From positions 1 to 60,184 of IMG/VR virus record IMGVR_UViG_3300028666_000036: a DNA stretch of 60,184 nucleotides; one strand, 5' to 3'. The position numbers were made by a program, and so were the translations under genes. This stretch comes from a virus. The notes beneath the pieces are model-generated. The model did not search any database, had not been told where the DNA came from, and was given only the letters and a program-made list of their open reading frames with translations. Positions 24,984 through 35,015 of this stretch are shown in pieces (the stretch's first letter is position 1; each line of letters starts with the position of its first letter).

Positions 24984-27900
24984 ATGGCGAACGTCGTCAA
25001 CCAGCTCGCCGTCACGAATGGCGGCGTCTCGCTGTTCTACTATTTGAAAATCACGGGCCTTCCCTACTACTTCTTCAGCGTCGTCAACCCGACAGATCCG
25101 AAGTACGGCGCGAGCGCGTGGACGTTGCCGACGTACGCGAGTTACCCGGCCTACACCGCCGTCCAGGGCATGGCGCTCCCGTCGGGGACATTGTCGCAGT
25201 CGTTCGCGGACATGATCGGAGGCATCGGCAACGCCGAGAAGATGCGCCTGACGCTGGCGGATTTCACGGCCACCGACGCGAATGGGCCGTACCAGTTTCT
25301 CGCGCGCCTGTTCGCGACCGGGATTCAGGCAATGGGCTCGCAGATGACACTGGCGCGCTCGCTGAACCCGGCCGACACGCAAGCCAAGTTCGTCAACGCG
25401 CCGACGGTGCTGCCACTCGGCGGGTCCATCCCGACGTTCCCGGTGATTCACGTCGGCGGCGAGGCGTTCGGAACCACGTGGACGTCGCCAGTCTCAGGAG
25501 TCACGACGGTGACCGTCACTGGGCAGCGCAACCTCTACCCGTGCTCGTCGGTCTATCCACCGATCCCGGTGCACACGGTGCGCACGAACGCAAGCGATGG
25601 GACCGTCGACCAGACCACCGCCCAACGCGCGACGTTCGCTCCATATTCGATGATCGGGCGCTCGTGCGCGTTCTACGTCGGAGCCATGGATCCTAGCGGT
25701 GTGCCGCTACCGGAGGCGTCGTCGATGCTTCGATTCATCGGACGCATCTCCGCGATCACCCTCGGGGCAGACGGGCGCTACGAGCTCCAGATGGACAGCC
25801 TGCTCGCGAACGCCGGGGGCCAGCAATTGTGCAGCGGCCTGTTCACCGGTCAGCTCAAGCCGAATCAGATCGTGATCCAACAGGGCGCGAATATGTTCGG
25901 TTGGCGGATCAACAACGGGGGGCTCTACTCCAGCGGAGTCAACCGCGTGAGCGGCATCGTCGTCGTCACGCCTGGCGTGTACACGATCGAGGCCTTGATC
26001 GCGAACATCAACACACAGATCGCGACGAACAGCGCGGCGTCGTATGCGACCGGAAGGCAAGTCGGTCTCGCGCCGCTGCTCTCTACGATCAACGTGAATG
26101 GCGCAAAGACAGCCATTTTCAAGCAGCTCGACGCACAGGACGGGTTCAGCGTCTGGAACTACAGCATGACGAATTTCGGCATCCTGCAGGCGCTCGGCTT
26201 CGACAATCCTGCCCTGCCGAACCATTCGTACGACTCGGCCAACACGGGGAAGATCCCGGACTGGGATGTCACGCTCACCTACTACGGCGGAATCCTCGAC
26301 CCGGTCGCCTACAACGGAAAGGCCTGGGTCTGCATCGCGTCCACCTCGAGCACGGGCGAGATCCCGGCGTCGACGCCAGCGTCGTGGCAGGCACTCGGTC
26401 CGCTGTCGGGCGTGCCGGTCTTCAACTCGGTGACGGCGAACAATCCGATCCCGGGCGTGTTCATCCCATACGGGTACATCACCGCCTCCAGCGCGACGGC
26501 AACGTTCCAGGTCACCGACCTCTCGCCGAGGTGGTTTTTCGACCAGGGCGACGGCAGTGGGCAGGCGTTCGTCCGCTTCGGAAACGGAGACATCGTTCGC
26601 CTGGACCCGAGCACGGGGACGCCGGACGGCAGCTACGTCACCGTTGGCAAGCTGGCAGACCAGACCCTGTATCCGACTCCAGCGACCCAGGCGCAATCGA
26701 ACTGGCAAGCTAACTACGGCGCGCAGGCGAGCGCCTATTACTCGGTGCCGGCCGGGCAGACCGCGACCGTTGAACAGGTCGTGATTTCCCCCGTTGATTC
26801 CACCGTTGCGCTCGTCGGCCCGGGGACGATGGTCGGGCGATTCCTCGCGAGCACGGGCGTCAACCTGAACAGCGGGACGCTCGACTGCTATCCGCCGGGC
26901 GTCGGGCTCGGCCTCGGCACCGCGTTCAATTCAGACAGCCTGTCGGCGTTCTCGTCGTCAGACCTCAAGCGATCCGCCGTCATCGACTCGTCGACGACGC
27001 TCGCGGATCTGTTCGTTCCGCTCGCTCGCGAGTACGGGTGGTTTCTCGTGTGGGATCCGCTTCTGTCGCAGTATGCGGTCAAGACGATCTCGGTTCCGAA
27101 TTCCGGCAGCTTCGTGTCCACGCTGAATGAATCAAGCCGGGCGACGGTGACGGACCGGACCATTCAGACGCAGGATCAAGGCGCGTTGCGATCGACGTGG
27201 ACCCTGAAATGGGGATACGACCGCTACAGCGACTCGTACAAGGCGAAGGACTTGACCATCGTTGACACCTACGTGGTCAGCTCATTTGGCAACGCGATCA
27301 AGGGCGAGACGATCGAGGATAAGACGCTACTGCAGGTCAACGGGCAGAACGCACTGGAGATCCCGAACGGCCTGTTGCTCGGTCGCAGCTACCAGTACCG
27401 AATCCCGTTCATGAAGTGCAAGCGCACGATCTCGAAGTTGGGATCGATCCTGTGCCCTGGCGACGTCGTGGCATTCGTGGACAATACCGTGGTGAATCCG
27501 TTCACCGGCAACGTAGGGATCGCCTCCGCCGACAAGATCTACGCGCTTCTGATCCAGGTCGACTTCGACTTTGGTACGTGCACCGGAACCGTGACGGCGC
27601 TCCTCAATCGGCAGGACCCGTCGAGCGCGTTCGGCAACCTCGCGCCGTGCGCGGCGCTCGACTACGCGGCGACCGGACACGGCTACGACACCGCGACCGG
27701 CACCGTCGTGTGCCTCAACCATTACACCGGGATCGGCCCGTCGTTCTACGATGGCGCTGACTTCGCTGTCGGCGACACCGTCGTCATCGCTTCGAAGGAC
27801 GGAGACACCTCGGCGTCGAGCCCCGCGCCGTACCTCGTGACGACGACGGTGACCGCAGTGTCAGGCGACGGGCACCAGGTGACGGTCGCGTCCGGGCTCG

Positions 27901-28043
27901 GGGCGCCTCCCAACGGAGAGCTGATCATGTACCTTCGCCACTACTCCGTCGCGACGGCCGCCAGAAAACTATCCACCGCGTTCCAGGGAGACCGTGCGAC
28001 AATGCTCATTGAAGCGACCGTGCAGTCGAACAGGTGGGCCTGA
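24984..28043 (+). CDS. Large tail hub / baseplate protein with carbohydrate-binding-like insert
   Basis: 1019 residues. The N-terminal part (residues 1-290) has hub-like strands (YYFFSVVNP, KMRLTLADFTATD, RFIGRISAITLGADGRYELQMD). Residues about 432-470 contain VAYNGKAWVCIAST followed by GEIPASTPASWQAL, the same CBM5/12-type pattern as in the spike at 4442. Residues 650-900 (LFVPLAREYGWFLVWDP, YQYRIPFMKCKRTISKLG, GDVVAFVD) resemble tail-hub domains that process local coordinates of the baseplate. Probably the central hub through which the tape measure exits. Confidence 0.65.
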   Translation: MANVVNQLAVTNGGVSLFYYLKITGLPYYFFSVVNPTDPKYGASAWTLPTYASYPAYTAVQGMALPSGTLSQSFADMIGGIGNAEKMRLTLADFTATDANGPYQFLARLFATGIQAMGSQMTLARSLNPADTQAKFVNAPTVLPLGGSIPTFPVIHVGGEAFGTTWTSPVSGVTTVTVTGQRNLYPCSSVYPPIPVHTVRTNASDGTVDQTTAQRATFAPYSMIGRSCAFYVGAMDPSGVPLPEASSMLRFIGRISAITLGADGRYELQMDSLLANAGGQQLCSGLFTGQLKPNQIVIQQGANMFGWRINNGGLYSSGVNRVSGIVVVTPGVYTIEALIANINTQIATNSAASYATGRQVGLAPLLSTINVNGAKTAIFKQLDAQDGFSVWNYSMTNFGILQALGFDNPALPNHSYDSANTGKIPDWDVTLTYYGGILDPVAYNGKAWVCIASTSSTGEIPASTPASWQALGPLSGVPVFNSVTANNPIPGVFIPYGYITASSATATFQVTDLSPRWFFDQGDGSGQAFVRFGNGDIVRLDPSTGTPDGSYVTVGKLADQTLYPTPATQAQSNWQANYGAQASAYYSVPAGQTATVEQVVISPVDSTVALVGPGTMVGRFLASTGVNLNSGTLDCYPPGVGLGLGTAFNSDSLSAFSSSDLKRSAVIDSSTTLADLFVPLAREYGWFLVWDPLLSQYAVKTISVPNSGSFVSTLNESSRATVTDRTIQTQDQGALRSTWTLKWGYDRYSDSYKAKDLTIVDTYVVSSFGNAIKGETIEDKTLLQVNGQNALEIPNGLLLGRSYQYRIPFMKCKRTISKLGSILCPGDVVAFVDNTVVNPFTGNVGIASADKIYALLIQVDFDFGTCTGTVTALLNRQDPSSAFGNLAPCAALDYAATGHGYDTATGTVVCLNHYTGIGPSFYDGADFAVGDTVVIASKDGDTSASSPAPYLVTTTVTAVSGDGHQVTVASGLGAPPNGELIMYLRHYSVATAARKLSTAFQGDRATMLIEATVQSNRWA

Positions 28044-28795
28044 TGGCAATCGTCTACAACGAGCAAACGCGACTTTGGCAGGCCGACCCTGGCGGGACGG
28101 ATACGTGGACCGACGACGGCGCGCCGATGCATGCGGCGCTCGTGCACGACATGCCGCGCGTTCTGAACAACCTGGCGACCTACGTCGAGCCGTGCTTTCA
28201 GTTCGTGTGCCCGAGTTCCATCATTGCCGGCGTTGCATTCAACGGACCGCAGTGGTGGAGGCTCGACACGACCAACCAGCCGGCGAGCGGATACGCGTGG
28301 CTTGGGACGTTTCCGATCCTTCTGCCTGTCGGCAACAAGCGGATCTTTTGGACATTCAGCGCCGAGACCGACAACCTGTCACCACCGCCGGGGCTCGTGG
28401 AGTCGTCCCCGACGCTGTCCGTGACCGGCGTGCGGATCTACCTCAGTTCGACGCCGCCGAAGTCGTTCGCCTCGTCGCCTGATCTGTACCACGTCCCGGC
28501 GTACACCTACCTGGAGAGCTACACCACCTCGGATTCATCCTTCCCGGGTGGATTCATCTCGCACGAGCTGACGGCGGCTCCGACCGTGACCCTTCTAGGC
28601 GGCGCGGTCAACTACAACGTCTGGATAGACACCTCGACGGGGTGGCTGAACTGGTACCAGTCTGGCGCGACCTTCGTGCCCGGCGGAGACGGAGAGGTGT
28701 GCGCCTATTGCACGATCGCGGTTGCCTTCAGCGGCGCCGTCCAGTACGACCGAATCAAGGCGAAGGAATTCAGCATCTGGGGGGTGCCCGAATGA
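28043..28795 (+). CDS. Tail protein, probable minor tip component
   Basis: 250 residues from ATG 28043 (TGATG overlap). Beta-rich, aromatic and Pro-rich (RLWQADPGG, MHAALVHDMPRVL, PQWWRLD, IFWTFSAETD, WLNWYQSGATF). It is coupled to the hub before and the gene at 28792 after. Jelly-roll type fold is plausible; specific function unknown. Confidence 0.6.
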   Translation: MAIVYNEQTRLWQADPGGTDTWTDDGAPMHAALVHDMPRVLNNLATYVEPCFQFVCPSSIIAGVAFNGPQWWRLDTTNQPASGYAWLGTFPILLPVGNKRIFWTFSAETDNLSPPPGLVESSPTLSVTGVRIYLSSTPPKSFASSPDLYHVPAYTYLESYTTSDSSFPGGFISHELTAAPTVTLLGGAVNYNVWIDTSTGWLNWYQSGATFVPGGDGEVCAYCTIAVAFSGAVQYDRIKAKEFSIWGVPE

Positions 28796-29928
28796 AAACG
28801 CCATTCACGCCGATGGACGACTCGAGGCGGCTCGCCGGTCGCAGCGGATCGTCCGCCAATGGGCGAGCGTTCAAGGACATGATCACGGGCCTAAACGCGA
28901 TCGCGACGCGCCAGCGGCCGCTATTCACGTGGGTCGGCGGACCGCTCAACGGCAACACGAGCCAGGCACTGCCGTCCATCCGCGCGAACTGGCTCGATGC
29001 CAGCCCCGGGCGCAATGGCATCTCCACGATGGCGCTGCAGCTCCCGACGGCTGGCCCGCCTGTGACCGGGCAGGGGGCGACCATCGGAATCACCGGGGCC
29101 TTCGCCACGACGCTGTCAGGCGCGTCGCCCTACGCGGGCCCGGCGCCGGTCACCGCGCGCCTGTACCCGGAGAAGGGCACCGTATCGGACCCGCTGGCGA
29201 TCGTGGTTCCAAAGGACAGCTCGACCAGGCCGCGGGGACTGGCGATCTCGAGCGACACCACCGCCGGCCCGCAACTCAGGGCGGGCATGATTTGGGAGTC
29301 GAACAACAACGAGTCGAACATCGGCCCGAACGCGAACCCGCGCCTGTTGCCGACCGACTGGGAGAGTTCGGGCCAGCAAATCAGCGGGCGCGACACGGCC
29401 GTCAGCGACCTCCGTTCGATGCGCAGCGTGCGCAACTACCTACGGCAAGCCTACAAGGGCCGACGTATCCATTTCGGGTGGTGCGCAGGAAACCCGGACA
29501 ACGCAACGACGACGCCGATCAACGTGGCAGTCGGGCCCGGGTACATTCTCAACCAGATCGCGGCCTACACCGCCACCGGGCCGGGCATGCGCATCCCGCT
29601 CCGCTACGGCGCCAGTGGGATCAACACCCGCGTGCGCCTCTACTTCAGCGTGTACGCGCGCATGAACGGCGGAGGCACCGGAGGCTTCACCTACTACGGC
29701 CTGGACGACTTCGGCGCCGCGGTGGGGCCCACGGCCATGGCGCACTCGATCACAGTCTCGGGCTCGACGTGGCAGTGGTACGGGCAATCTGACCCGTTCA
29801 ACGAGGCGACTGGGACCTACCTGCTTGGCAACTCCACGTTGCCGTTCGACAATATCCAGGTCGTCGGTTCGGGAGCAAACCTCAACGTCGGCGCGTTCAT
29901 GCTGTTCGCGTACCATTCGCAGCAATAG
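28792..29928 (+). CDS. Putative tail fibre / tip protein
   Basis: 378 residues from ATG 28792 (ATGA overlap). Residues 1-40 are charged, residues 60-180 Gly/Pro/Thr-rich, and residues 220-378 a beta-sandwich-like domain (VRLYFSVYARMNGGG, FTYYGLDDFGAAVGP, ITVSGSTWQWYG) ending FAYHSQQ. It lies just before the large fibre gene and could attach it to the hub. Confidence 0.6.
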   Translation: MKTPFTPMDDSRRLAGRSGSSANGRAFKDMITGLNAIATRQRPLFTWVGGPLNGNTSQALPSIRANWLDASPGRNGISTMALQLPTAGPPVTGQGATIGITGAFATTLSGASPYAGPAPVTARLYPEKGTVSDPLAIVVPKDSSTRPRGLAISSDTTAGPQLRAGMIWESNNNESNIGPNANPRLLPTDWESSGQQISGRDTAVSDLRSMRSVRNYLRQAYKGRRIHFGWCAGNPDNATTTPINVAVGPGYILNQIAAYTATGPGMRIPLRYGASGINTRVRLYFSVYARMNGGGTGGFTYYGLDDFGAAVGPTAMAHSITVSGSTWQWYGQSDPFNEATGTYLLGNSTLPFDNIQVVGSGANLNVGAFMLFAYHSQQ

Positions 29929-29930
29929 CC

Positions 29931-32900
29931 ATGGCAAACACGCTCATTCGTGACACCAAGCGGATGGTCGACCTCGGCTCCAATAGCCCGGCGCTCGACA
30001 CCGTGCCGTTGACGTGGATGGCGAACGACGTGCGCATGTGCACTGACCCCGCCGGCGTGCTGTTCCCTGCGAACACCGGGATCATCGAGTGGGTCTGCAC
30101 CGTAGCCGGCACGCCTGGCACGTGGGTTCCCGTCTACGGCGTCGGAGGCGCTCCGATCTCGCTGACCAACCGATCGATCGTGGTCAGCGGTGGCGGCTCG
30201 GTCCTGACCGAGGACAACCCGAATTTCATCATCGACATCGTCAACCACCGCATGGTGATTGGGACCGGCGGCACGTACACCCCGGCCGCGGGCGCGCCGC
30301 TGACCGTCCTGAACGCGAGCGGTGGCGTCTCGATCTCCCTCGCGGGCGCCATCACCCAGGGGATCTGGAAGACCGGCGGGATCTTCAACGTCGGCACCCT
30401 GGACGCGCAGCCGTTCCAAGTCGGAACCAACGGAGGACTGCGGGCCGCGTGGGACTCAACGGGGAATCTCACGCTCACGCCGGGCGTCGTCGCCGGCCCC
30501 ACGGTCGAAGGTTTTCGCTTCACCGCGCCGGCACACACGGCGGCGACGGCGTGGGTTGCCGATTTTCTGATCGACAACTCAAGGACGCTCGGCCTTGCGG
30601 CCGGCGGAACGATCGCGGTGTGGAGAGCCATGTCCACGTCGGGACCCACCTTCACTGCACCGTCGGCTCGCACGATCTCGGTCGCCGCCACGCTTGCCAT
30701 TTCGGGCCCGCCAGGGATTGGAGCCAACGTCACGATCACGCAGCCTCTCGCCCTCTGGGTAGAGGCCGGCGACTCGTACCTGAATGGCAACCTGACCGTC
30801 GCGTTCCTCGGCGGCGGCACGGTGGCGATGGTTAAGGCGAACACCGGAGGTCTGCTCCAGCGTGCGGTCGCTGGCACCGACTATGCCGTGTCGGTTGCGG
30901 CAGGGACAAACATCTCCGTCTCGAACGCGAGCGGCGTCTACACCGTCAATGCGAAGGATGCTACCTACTGGGTCTCCAGCTCAACGAACATCCCGGCGAG
31001 CGGCGTGAATCTCGGCGCGCTGTCCACTGGACTCGTTAAAATCACGGTATCGGCTGGCGTGGCAACTCCGTCGACGGCCGTCAGCGGGACCGACTACGTC
31101 GCGCCGTGGTCTCTGACCAGCCGCTCGATCGTGATCTCTGCCGGGGGCGCCTCACTGACCGAGGACAATAACAATTTCGTCGTCGACACCACGAATCATC
31201 GGATGATCATCGCCAAGGGCGGCGCGTACACGCCTGCCGGGGGCGCGCCGCTGACGATTTCCGGCAGCTCGGCCGGCATATCCATCGTGCTGGACGCATC
31301 CGGCGCGCAGTCGATCTCAAAGTCAGGATCTGGAGACCTAAGCATCGGCACGACGATCGCCTCGAACCTCACAATCGCAACCAACAGTGTCACGGCGGCG
31401 AAGTGGGACACGAGCCAGAATACGCTGCTCACGCCCAGTGTTGTCGCAGGTCCGACCGTCGAGGGTTTTCATTTCACGGCCCCGGCGAGTACGGCATATG
31501 CAGGCGCTGTGTCCGACTTCCTCATTGATAACTCGCGCACGATCGCGCTCGCCGCCGGTGCCACGATCGCGACGTGGCGGTCGATGAATGTGTCGGGTCC
31601 CACCTTCACTGCGCCGTCGGCTCGCACGATCTCGGTTGCCGCCACGCTTTCGATCACAAATGCACCCAATGTCGGCACCAACGTCACGATCACGCAGCCG
31701 CTGGCGCTGTGGGTAGAGAACGGAGACAGCTACTTCAGTGGGCGCATTGCCAGCGGCGTGCTCGTCGGGTCCTCGGTCCTGGTCAAGTGCGACTCTGGCG
31801 GCGGCAACCTCGCGCGCGCAGTGCCGGGCACCGACTACGCCGTGTCGCTCACCGCCGGCACGAATATCACCGTCAGCAACGCGAGCGGCGTCTGGACCGT
31901 TAACAGCACGGCGGGCGGCATCACACAGCTCACCGGGGACGTCATCGCGGGCCCCGGCTCTGGCTCGCAAGTCGCGACGCTGAAGAACATCCCCAACGAC
32001 ACGCCAGCCGCCGGAGACATCCTGTTCACGGCATCGGGCGCTCCTGCCAATCCATCGGCAGGCCTCGTGAGAGTCTTCGCCGACTCCACGAATTTCCAAC
32101 TCAGGACGATCAACTCCTTTGGGTCGACCTCATCCACGGCATTCAACACCCCGGCTGTGGCATCGAATTGGCTGCGATCATTCAGCAGCGTCTCGGGCGC
32201 GTTCACGGCTAGCCAGCCGACTGTCGGCGACATCTCAGGGATCCCGTCGCTCACACAGGGAAGCGTGATTTTCGCAGGCCCGAGCAACACGTTCGCCCAG
32301 GACAACAGCAACTTTTACTGGGACGACACAAACAACCGCCTCGTGCTGGCCAAGGGCGGCGCGTTCAGCCCGGCGGCAGGCGCACCCCTCACTGTGTCCG
32401 GGGCGTCCGGCGGTGTCGCAATCAATCTGGATGCGTCGACCGCGCAGTCAATCGTCAAAGGCGGCACTGGAGCATTGTCAATAGGGACTACAACTGCAAC
32501 CTCAGTCAGCATGTTGACAAGTGGGACTACGGCGGCGCAATGGGACTCAAACCAAAACCTGACACTCACCCCTGGCGCAGTCTCAGGCGGAGTTACGTGT
32601 TTCACTATTTCAGGTGCCGCGCACTCTGGCGTGAACACCGATTATCACGATATTCAATTCAACATGAGCCGCACGGTTGCGCTGGCTGCCGGGGCGACGA
32701 TTTCGACGATGTCGAGTTGGGTCTTCTCACCACCTGTGTTCACGGCACCGAGTTCCCGGACGATTACTGTCGCATCTTCATTCTCCGTGTCTGGGCCTCC
32801 TGCAGCCGGCACCAACGTCACGATCACGCAGCCGCTGGCGTTCTGGGTTCAGAACGGCGACTCGTACTTCAACGGGCGCATCGCCAGCGGCGTGCTTGTC

Positions 32901-33764
32901 GGGACATCGGTCCTGGTCAAGTGCGACTCGGGCGGAGGTAATCTCGCGCGCGCTACCCCCGGGACGGACTACGCAGTATCGCTCGTCGCCGGGACCAACG
33001 TCACCGTATCGAATTCCTCGGGCGTTTGGACCGTGAACTCCACCTCGACCAGCGGGATCACGCAGCTCACCGGAGACGGCACTGCCGGACCTGGCAGCGG
33101 ATCGCAGGTGTTCACGCTGGTAAACATCCCGACGGGGACCACGGCGGCGGGTACGATCCTGTGGTCCGGCATATCGGCACCGGCGACGCCGGCGGCCGGG
33201 AAATCCCTGGTCTACCTGGACTCGTCAACGCTGAACATCTGCGGGAAGAACGGCAGCGGCTTCGTCCAACACATGGTGCAGACGCAAGCCGCTGTCGCCG
33301 GCTCCTTCCTGAAGTCGTGCTCTGACTCGGGGACCTGGACGACCGGCGAGGCATACGACCTGACGCTCCCATTCACATTCGACGCGTCTGGCGTCTCGGT
33401 GAACGACCACAAACTCCTCGGCTCTGCGGCCACGGCGAAGCTCGACTTCCCCGTCTTCGTGATCCCGCAGTCGTACACGAAAATGCGCCTGATGGTGTAC
33501 ATCATCAGCCTGTCAATCACGAGCGTGACTACCGTTAAACTGGCGGTGGAGAAGGGATCGTCGGGAGCGTACCCGGGAACCTATGCGCCTGGCACGTCCA
33601 TCATCACCATGACGTCCGGGTCGACCAACACGAAACTCGACTCGGGCGTGATCACGGTGAGCTTCGCAGCCGGAGACACGATCACGGTGTTCCTCGACGG
33701 AATCACCACCGGCGCGGGACAGGTTACCGGGCAGTTTGCGGGCGAACTCACCCTCTGGTCGTAG
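29931..33764 (+). CDS. Large tail fibre with three long internal repeats
   Basis: 1277 residues. Three related modules begin near residues 77, 394 and 774, each passing through SIV(V/I)S, a GGAxTPAAGAPLT step, an LTPG-V-GP segment, (T/S)APSARTISVAATL and an ANVTITQPLALWV-x-GDSYxxG ending. Between them are ITQLTGD/AGPGSGS linkers, a motif widespread in phage fibres. Residues 1120-1277 form a distinct C-terminal jelly-roll-like domain (LDFPVFVIPQSYTKMRLMVYI ... TITVFLDGI), a likely receptor-binding tip. Its end overlaps the minus-strand lipoprotein gene by 17 bases. Confidence 0.8.
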   Translation: MANTLIRDTKRMVDLGSNSPALDTVPLTWMANDVRMCTDPAGVLFPANTGIIEWVCTVAGTPGTWVPVYGVGGAPISLTNRSIVVSGGGSVLTEDNPNFIIDIVNHRMVIGTGGTYTPAAGAPLTVLNASGGVSISLAGAITQGIWKTGGIFNVGTLDAQPFQVGTNGGLRAAWDSTGNLTLTPGVVAGPTVEGFRFTAPAHTAATAWVADFLIDNSRTLGLAAGGTIAVWRAMSTSGPTFTAPSARTISVAATLAISGPPGIGANVTITQPLALWVEAGDSYLNGNLTVAFLGGGTVAMVKANTGGLLQRAVAGTDYAVSVAAGTNISVSNASGVYTVNAKDATYWVSSSTNIPASGVNLGALSTGLVKITVSAGVATPSTAVSGTDYVAPWSLTSRSIVISAGGASLTEDNNNFVVDTTNHRMIIAKGGAYTPAGGAPLTISGSSAGISIVLDASGAQSISKSGSGDLSIGTTIASNLTIATNSVTAAKWDTSQNTLLTPSVVAGPTVEGFHFTAPASTAYAGAVSDFLIDNSRTIALAAGATIATWRSMNVSGPTFTAPSARTISVAATLSITNAPNVGTNVTITQPLALWVENGDSYFSGRIASGVLVGSSVLVKCDSGGGNLARAVPGTDYAVSLTAGTNITVSNASGVWTVNSTAGGITQLTGDVIAGPGSGSQVATLKNIPNDTPAAGDILFTASGAPANPSAGLVRVFADSTNFQLRTINSFGSTSSTAFNTPAVASNWLRSFSSVSGAFTASQPTVGDISGIPSLTQGSVIFAGPSNTFAQDNSNFYWDDTNNRLVLAKGGAFSPAAGAPLTVSGASGGVAINLDASTAQSIVKGGTGALSIGTTTATSVSMLTSGTTAAQWDSNQNLTLTPGAVSGGVTCFTISGAAHSGVNTDYHDIQFNMSRTVALAAGATISTMSSWVFSPPVFTAPSSRTITVASSFSVSGPPAAGTNVTITQPLAFWVQNGDSYFNGRIASGVLVGTSVLVKCDSGGGNLARATPGTDYAVSLVAGTNVTVSNSSGVWTVNSTSTSGITQLTGDGTAGPGSGSQVFTLVNIPTGTTAAGTILWSGISAPATPAAGKSLVYLDSSTLNICGKNGSGFVQHMVQTQAAVAGSFLKSCSDSGTWTTGEAYDLTLPFTFDASGVSVNDHKLLGSAATAKLDFPVFVIPQSYTKMRLMVYIISLSITSVTTVKLAVEKGSSGAYPGTYAPGTSIITMTSGSTNTKLDSGVITVSFAAGDTITVFLDGITTGAGQVTGQFAGELTLWS

Positions 33765-34359
33765 GGCACGCGAGCGAGCACACGATGACCTCGGTGGTCC
33801 CGTCCGAGGCGTTGGCGAAGTACCCGCAGCCTCCGACCGGGCGACCATCGGCATCCGCGCACGCCGATGGGCGAAGTCCACCGATGGACGCAGCCGACGG
33901 GCACCCAGCCCCGCGGACCACACCGGGCGCGCAGTCCGGCCACGCGCACGCGCCGCTGTCCAGGAGCCTCGGGCACGTCGGCGGAGGACCGGCCGGCCCG
34001 GCGTCGGGCACCGCGGTCGCGGTGTAATTCGAAGCGCAGAACGTTCCTGACCCGGTCCCGTCGTTGAATGGCCGCCAGTGGTCAGCGACCGAGTACACCC
34101 CAGAGCCCGCGTCCCCGCTCCAGTGGATATCCAACTCGGAGTCAGGTCCTGGCACCGTCACTGACTCGGTGCAGTCGGTACGCGTGATGAACATCGGCGG
34201 GAGCGGGCCACAGTCCGACCCTTGCTCGACGAACGTCACGCGGTACTGGACCGACGGATCCGCGCAGGCCGAGACCTCGGACGGCATCGCCGGAGGCGGT
34301 GGCGCCACGTCGCACGCCACGAGAGCCATCGCAAGCAGGGACAGGGAGTGTGTTTTCAT
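33748..34359 (-). CDS. Putative lipoprotein on the minus strand
   Basis: 203 residues. N-terminus MKTHSLSLLAMALVAC is a lipoprotein signal with lipobox LVAC (Cys about 16), followed by a Pro-rich spacer. The mature part has about a dozen Cys residues (SACADPS, GSDCGPLP, RTDCTES, SGTFCASNY), as in secreted disulphide-rich proteins. It has its own promoter and faces the tail genes, so it is probably a moron-type gene changing the host envelope; superinfection exclusion is one possibility. Confidence 0.7.
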   Translation of the reverse strand: MKTHSLSLLAMALVACDVAPPPPAMPSEVSACADPSVQYRVTFVEQGSDCGPLPPMFITRTDCTESVTVPGPDSELDIHWSGDAGSGVYSVADHWRPFNDGTGSGTFCASNYTATAVPDAGPAGPPPTCPRLLDSGACAWPDCAPGVVRGAGCPSAASIGGLRPSACADADGRPVGGCGYFANASDGTTEVIVCSLACPTTRG

Positions 34360-34370
34360 CCCTCTAGCGT

Positions 34371-34393
34371 ACTGTATGCAACCCGTCTGTCAA
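34371..34393 (-). promoter_or_regulatory. Candidate promoter of the minus-strand lipoprotein, containing TACTGTATGCA box
   Basis: Minus-strand TTGACA (34393-34388) lies 16 bases before TACGCT. The spacer contains TGCATACAGTA, which is the plus-strand word TACTGTATGCA (34370-34380) also found at 9060. Here the word lies inverted within the spacer and is not itself the -10, favouring an operator function for it. AGAGGG precedes the ATG at a suitable distance. Confidence 0.5.
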
Positions 34394-34941
34394 GAGCCGA
34401 TGCCGATCACGCTCGCGGTCGACGCCTCGCCTTCGTGGTTCAGCGACTGCGGCAGGACGACGGTCACGAGGTCGGCCGGCAACTCGTAACTGCCGCGCTC
34501 GGCACGGCCCAAGCGCGACTCGACGGCGGCGATCTCGAAGTCGGCCACCCCGGCCGGGTCGGCTTTGTCGAGCGCGCCGAGCGCCCATTCGATCTGCGCC
34601 GGCGTCAACGACACGACGATGCGCTCCCGGCGCGCGCGGGCGAATGGGTCGCGGGCGAGGACCTGTGCGAGTTGGGCAACCACGGCGTTCATCGCGTCGA
34701 GCTCGGCCGAGCCGGCGGACTGGCGCGCCTGGAAGATCGACAGGAGTTGGTTGGTGTCCACCGACTCGACGGCGTCCTCGGACGTTTCCTTGACCCAGTC
34801 GAGGCCGAGCGCGGTCATGGCCGCGGCCTTCGTCTTCCTGGCGTCTCGCCCCTGCGCGGGCGCCTTGGACAGCGCGCCGTAGATTGCGATCTGCTCGCCG
34901 CGGGTGAGGTGAATTTGAAGGGGCTCATTCTTGTTGGGCAT
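34390..34941 (-). CDS. Hypothetical charged helical protein
   Basis: 183 residues from the ATG at 34941. Hydrophilic, helical, no Cys. Residues 1-50 (HLTRGEQIAIYGALSKAPAQGRDARKTKAAAMTALG) and 105-140 (RRERIVVSLTPAQIEWALGALDKADP) look like two folded units of a small DNA- or protein-binding protein. It lies upstream of the lipoprotein but their promoters differ. The family is not recognised. Confidence 0.65.
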   Translation of the reverse strand: MPNKNEPLQIHLTRGEQIAIYGALSKAPAQGRDARKTKAAAMTALGLDWVKETSEDAVESVDTNQLLSIFQARQSAGSAELDAMNAVVAQLAQVLARDPFARARRERIVVSLTPAQIEWALGALDKADPAGVADFEIAAVESRLGRAERGSYELPADLVTVVLPQSLNHEGEASTASVIGIGS

Positions 34942-35015
34942 GCCGCGACTATGCCACGTCGGTCGGCCGTTCCGAAACTTGAGCCGGTTTGAGGTACCAT
35001 GGCAAGGTGGCCGAG
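34942..35015. promoter_or_regulatory. Divergent intergenic region
   Basis: 74 bases between a minus gene starting at 34941 and a plus gene at 35016; both need promoters here. On the minus strand TTTCGG, 18 bases, then CATAGT ends 6 bases before the ATG, again nearly leaderless. No clear plus-strand -35 is seen. Assignments are tentative. Confidence 0.3.
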
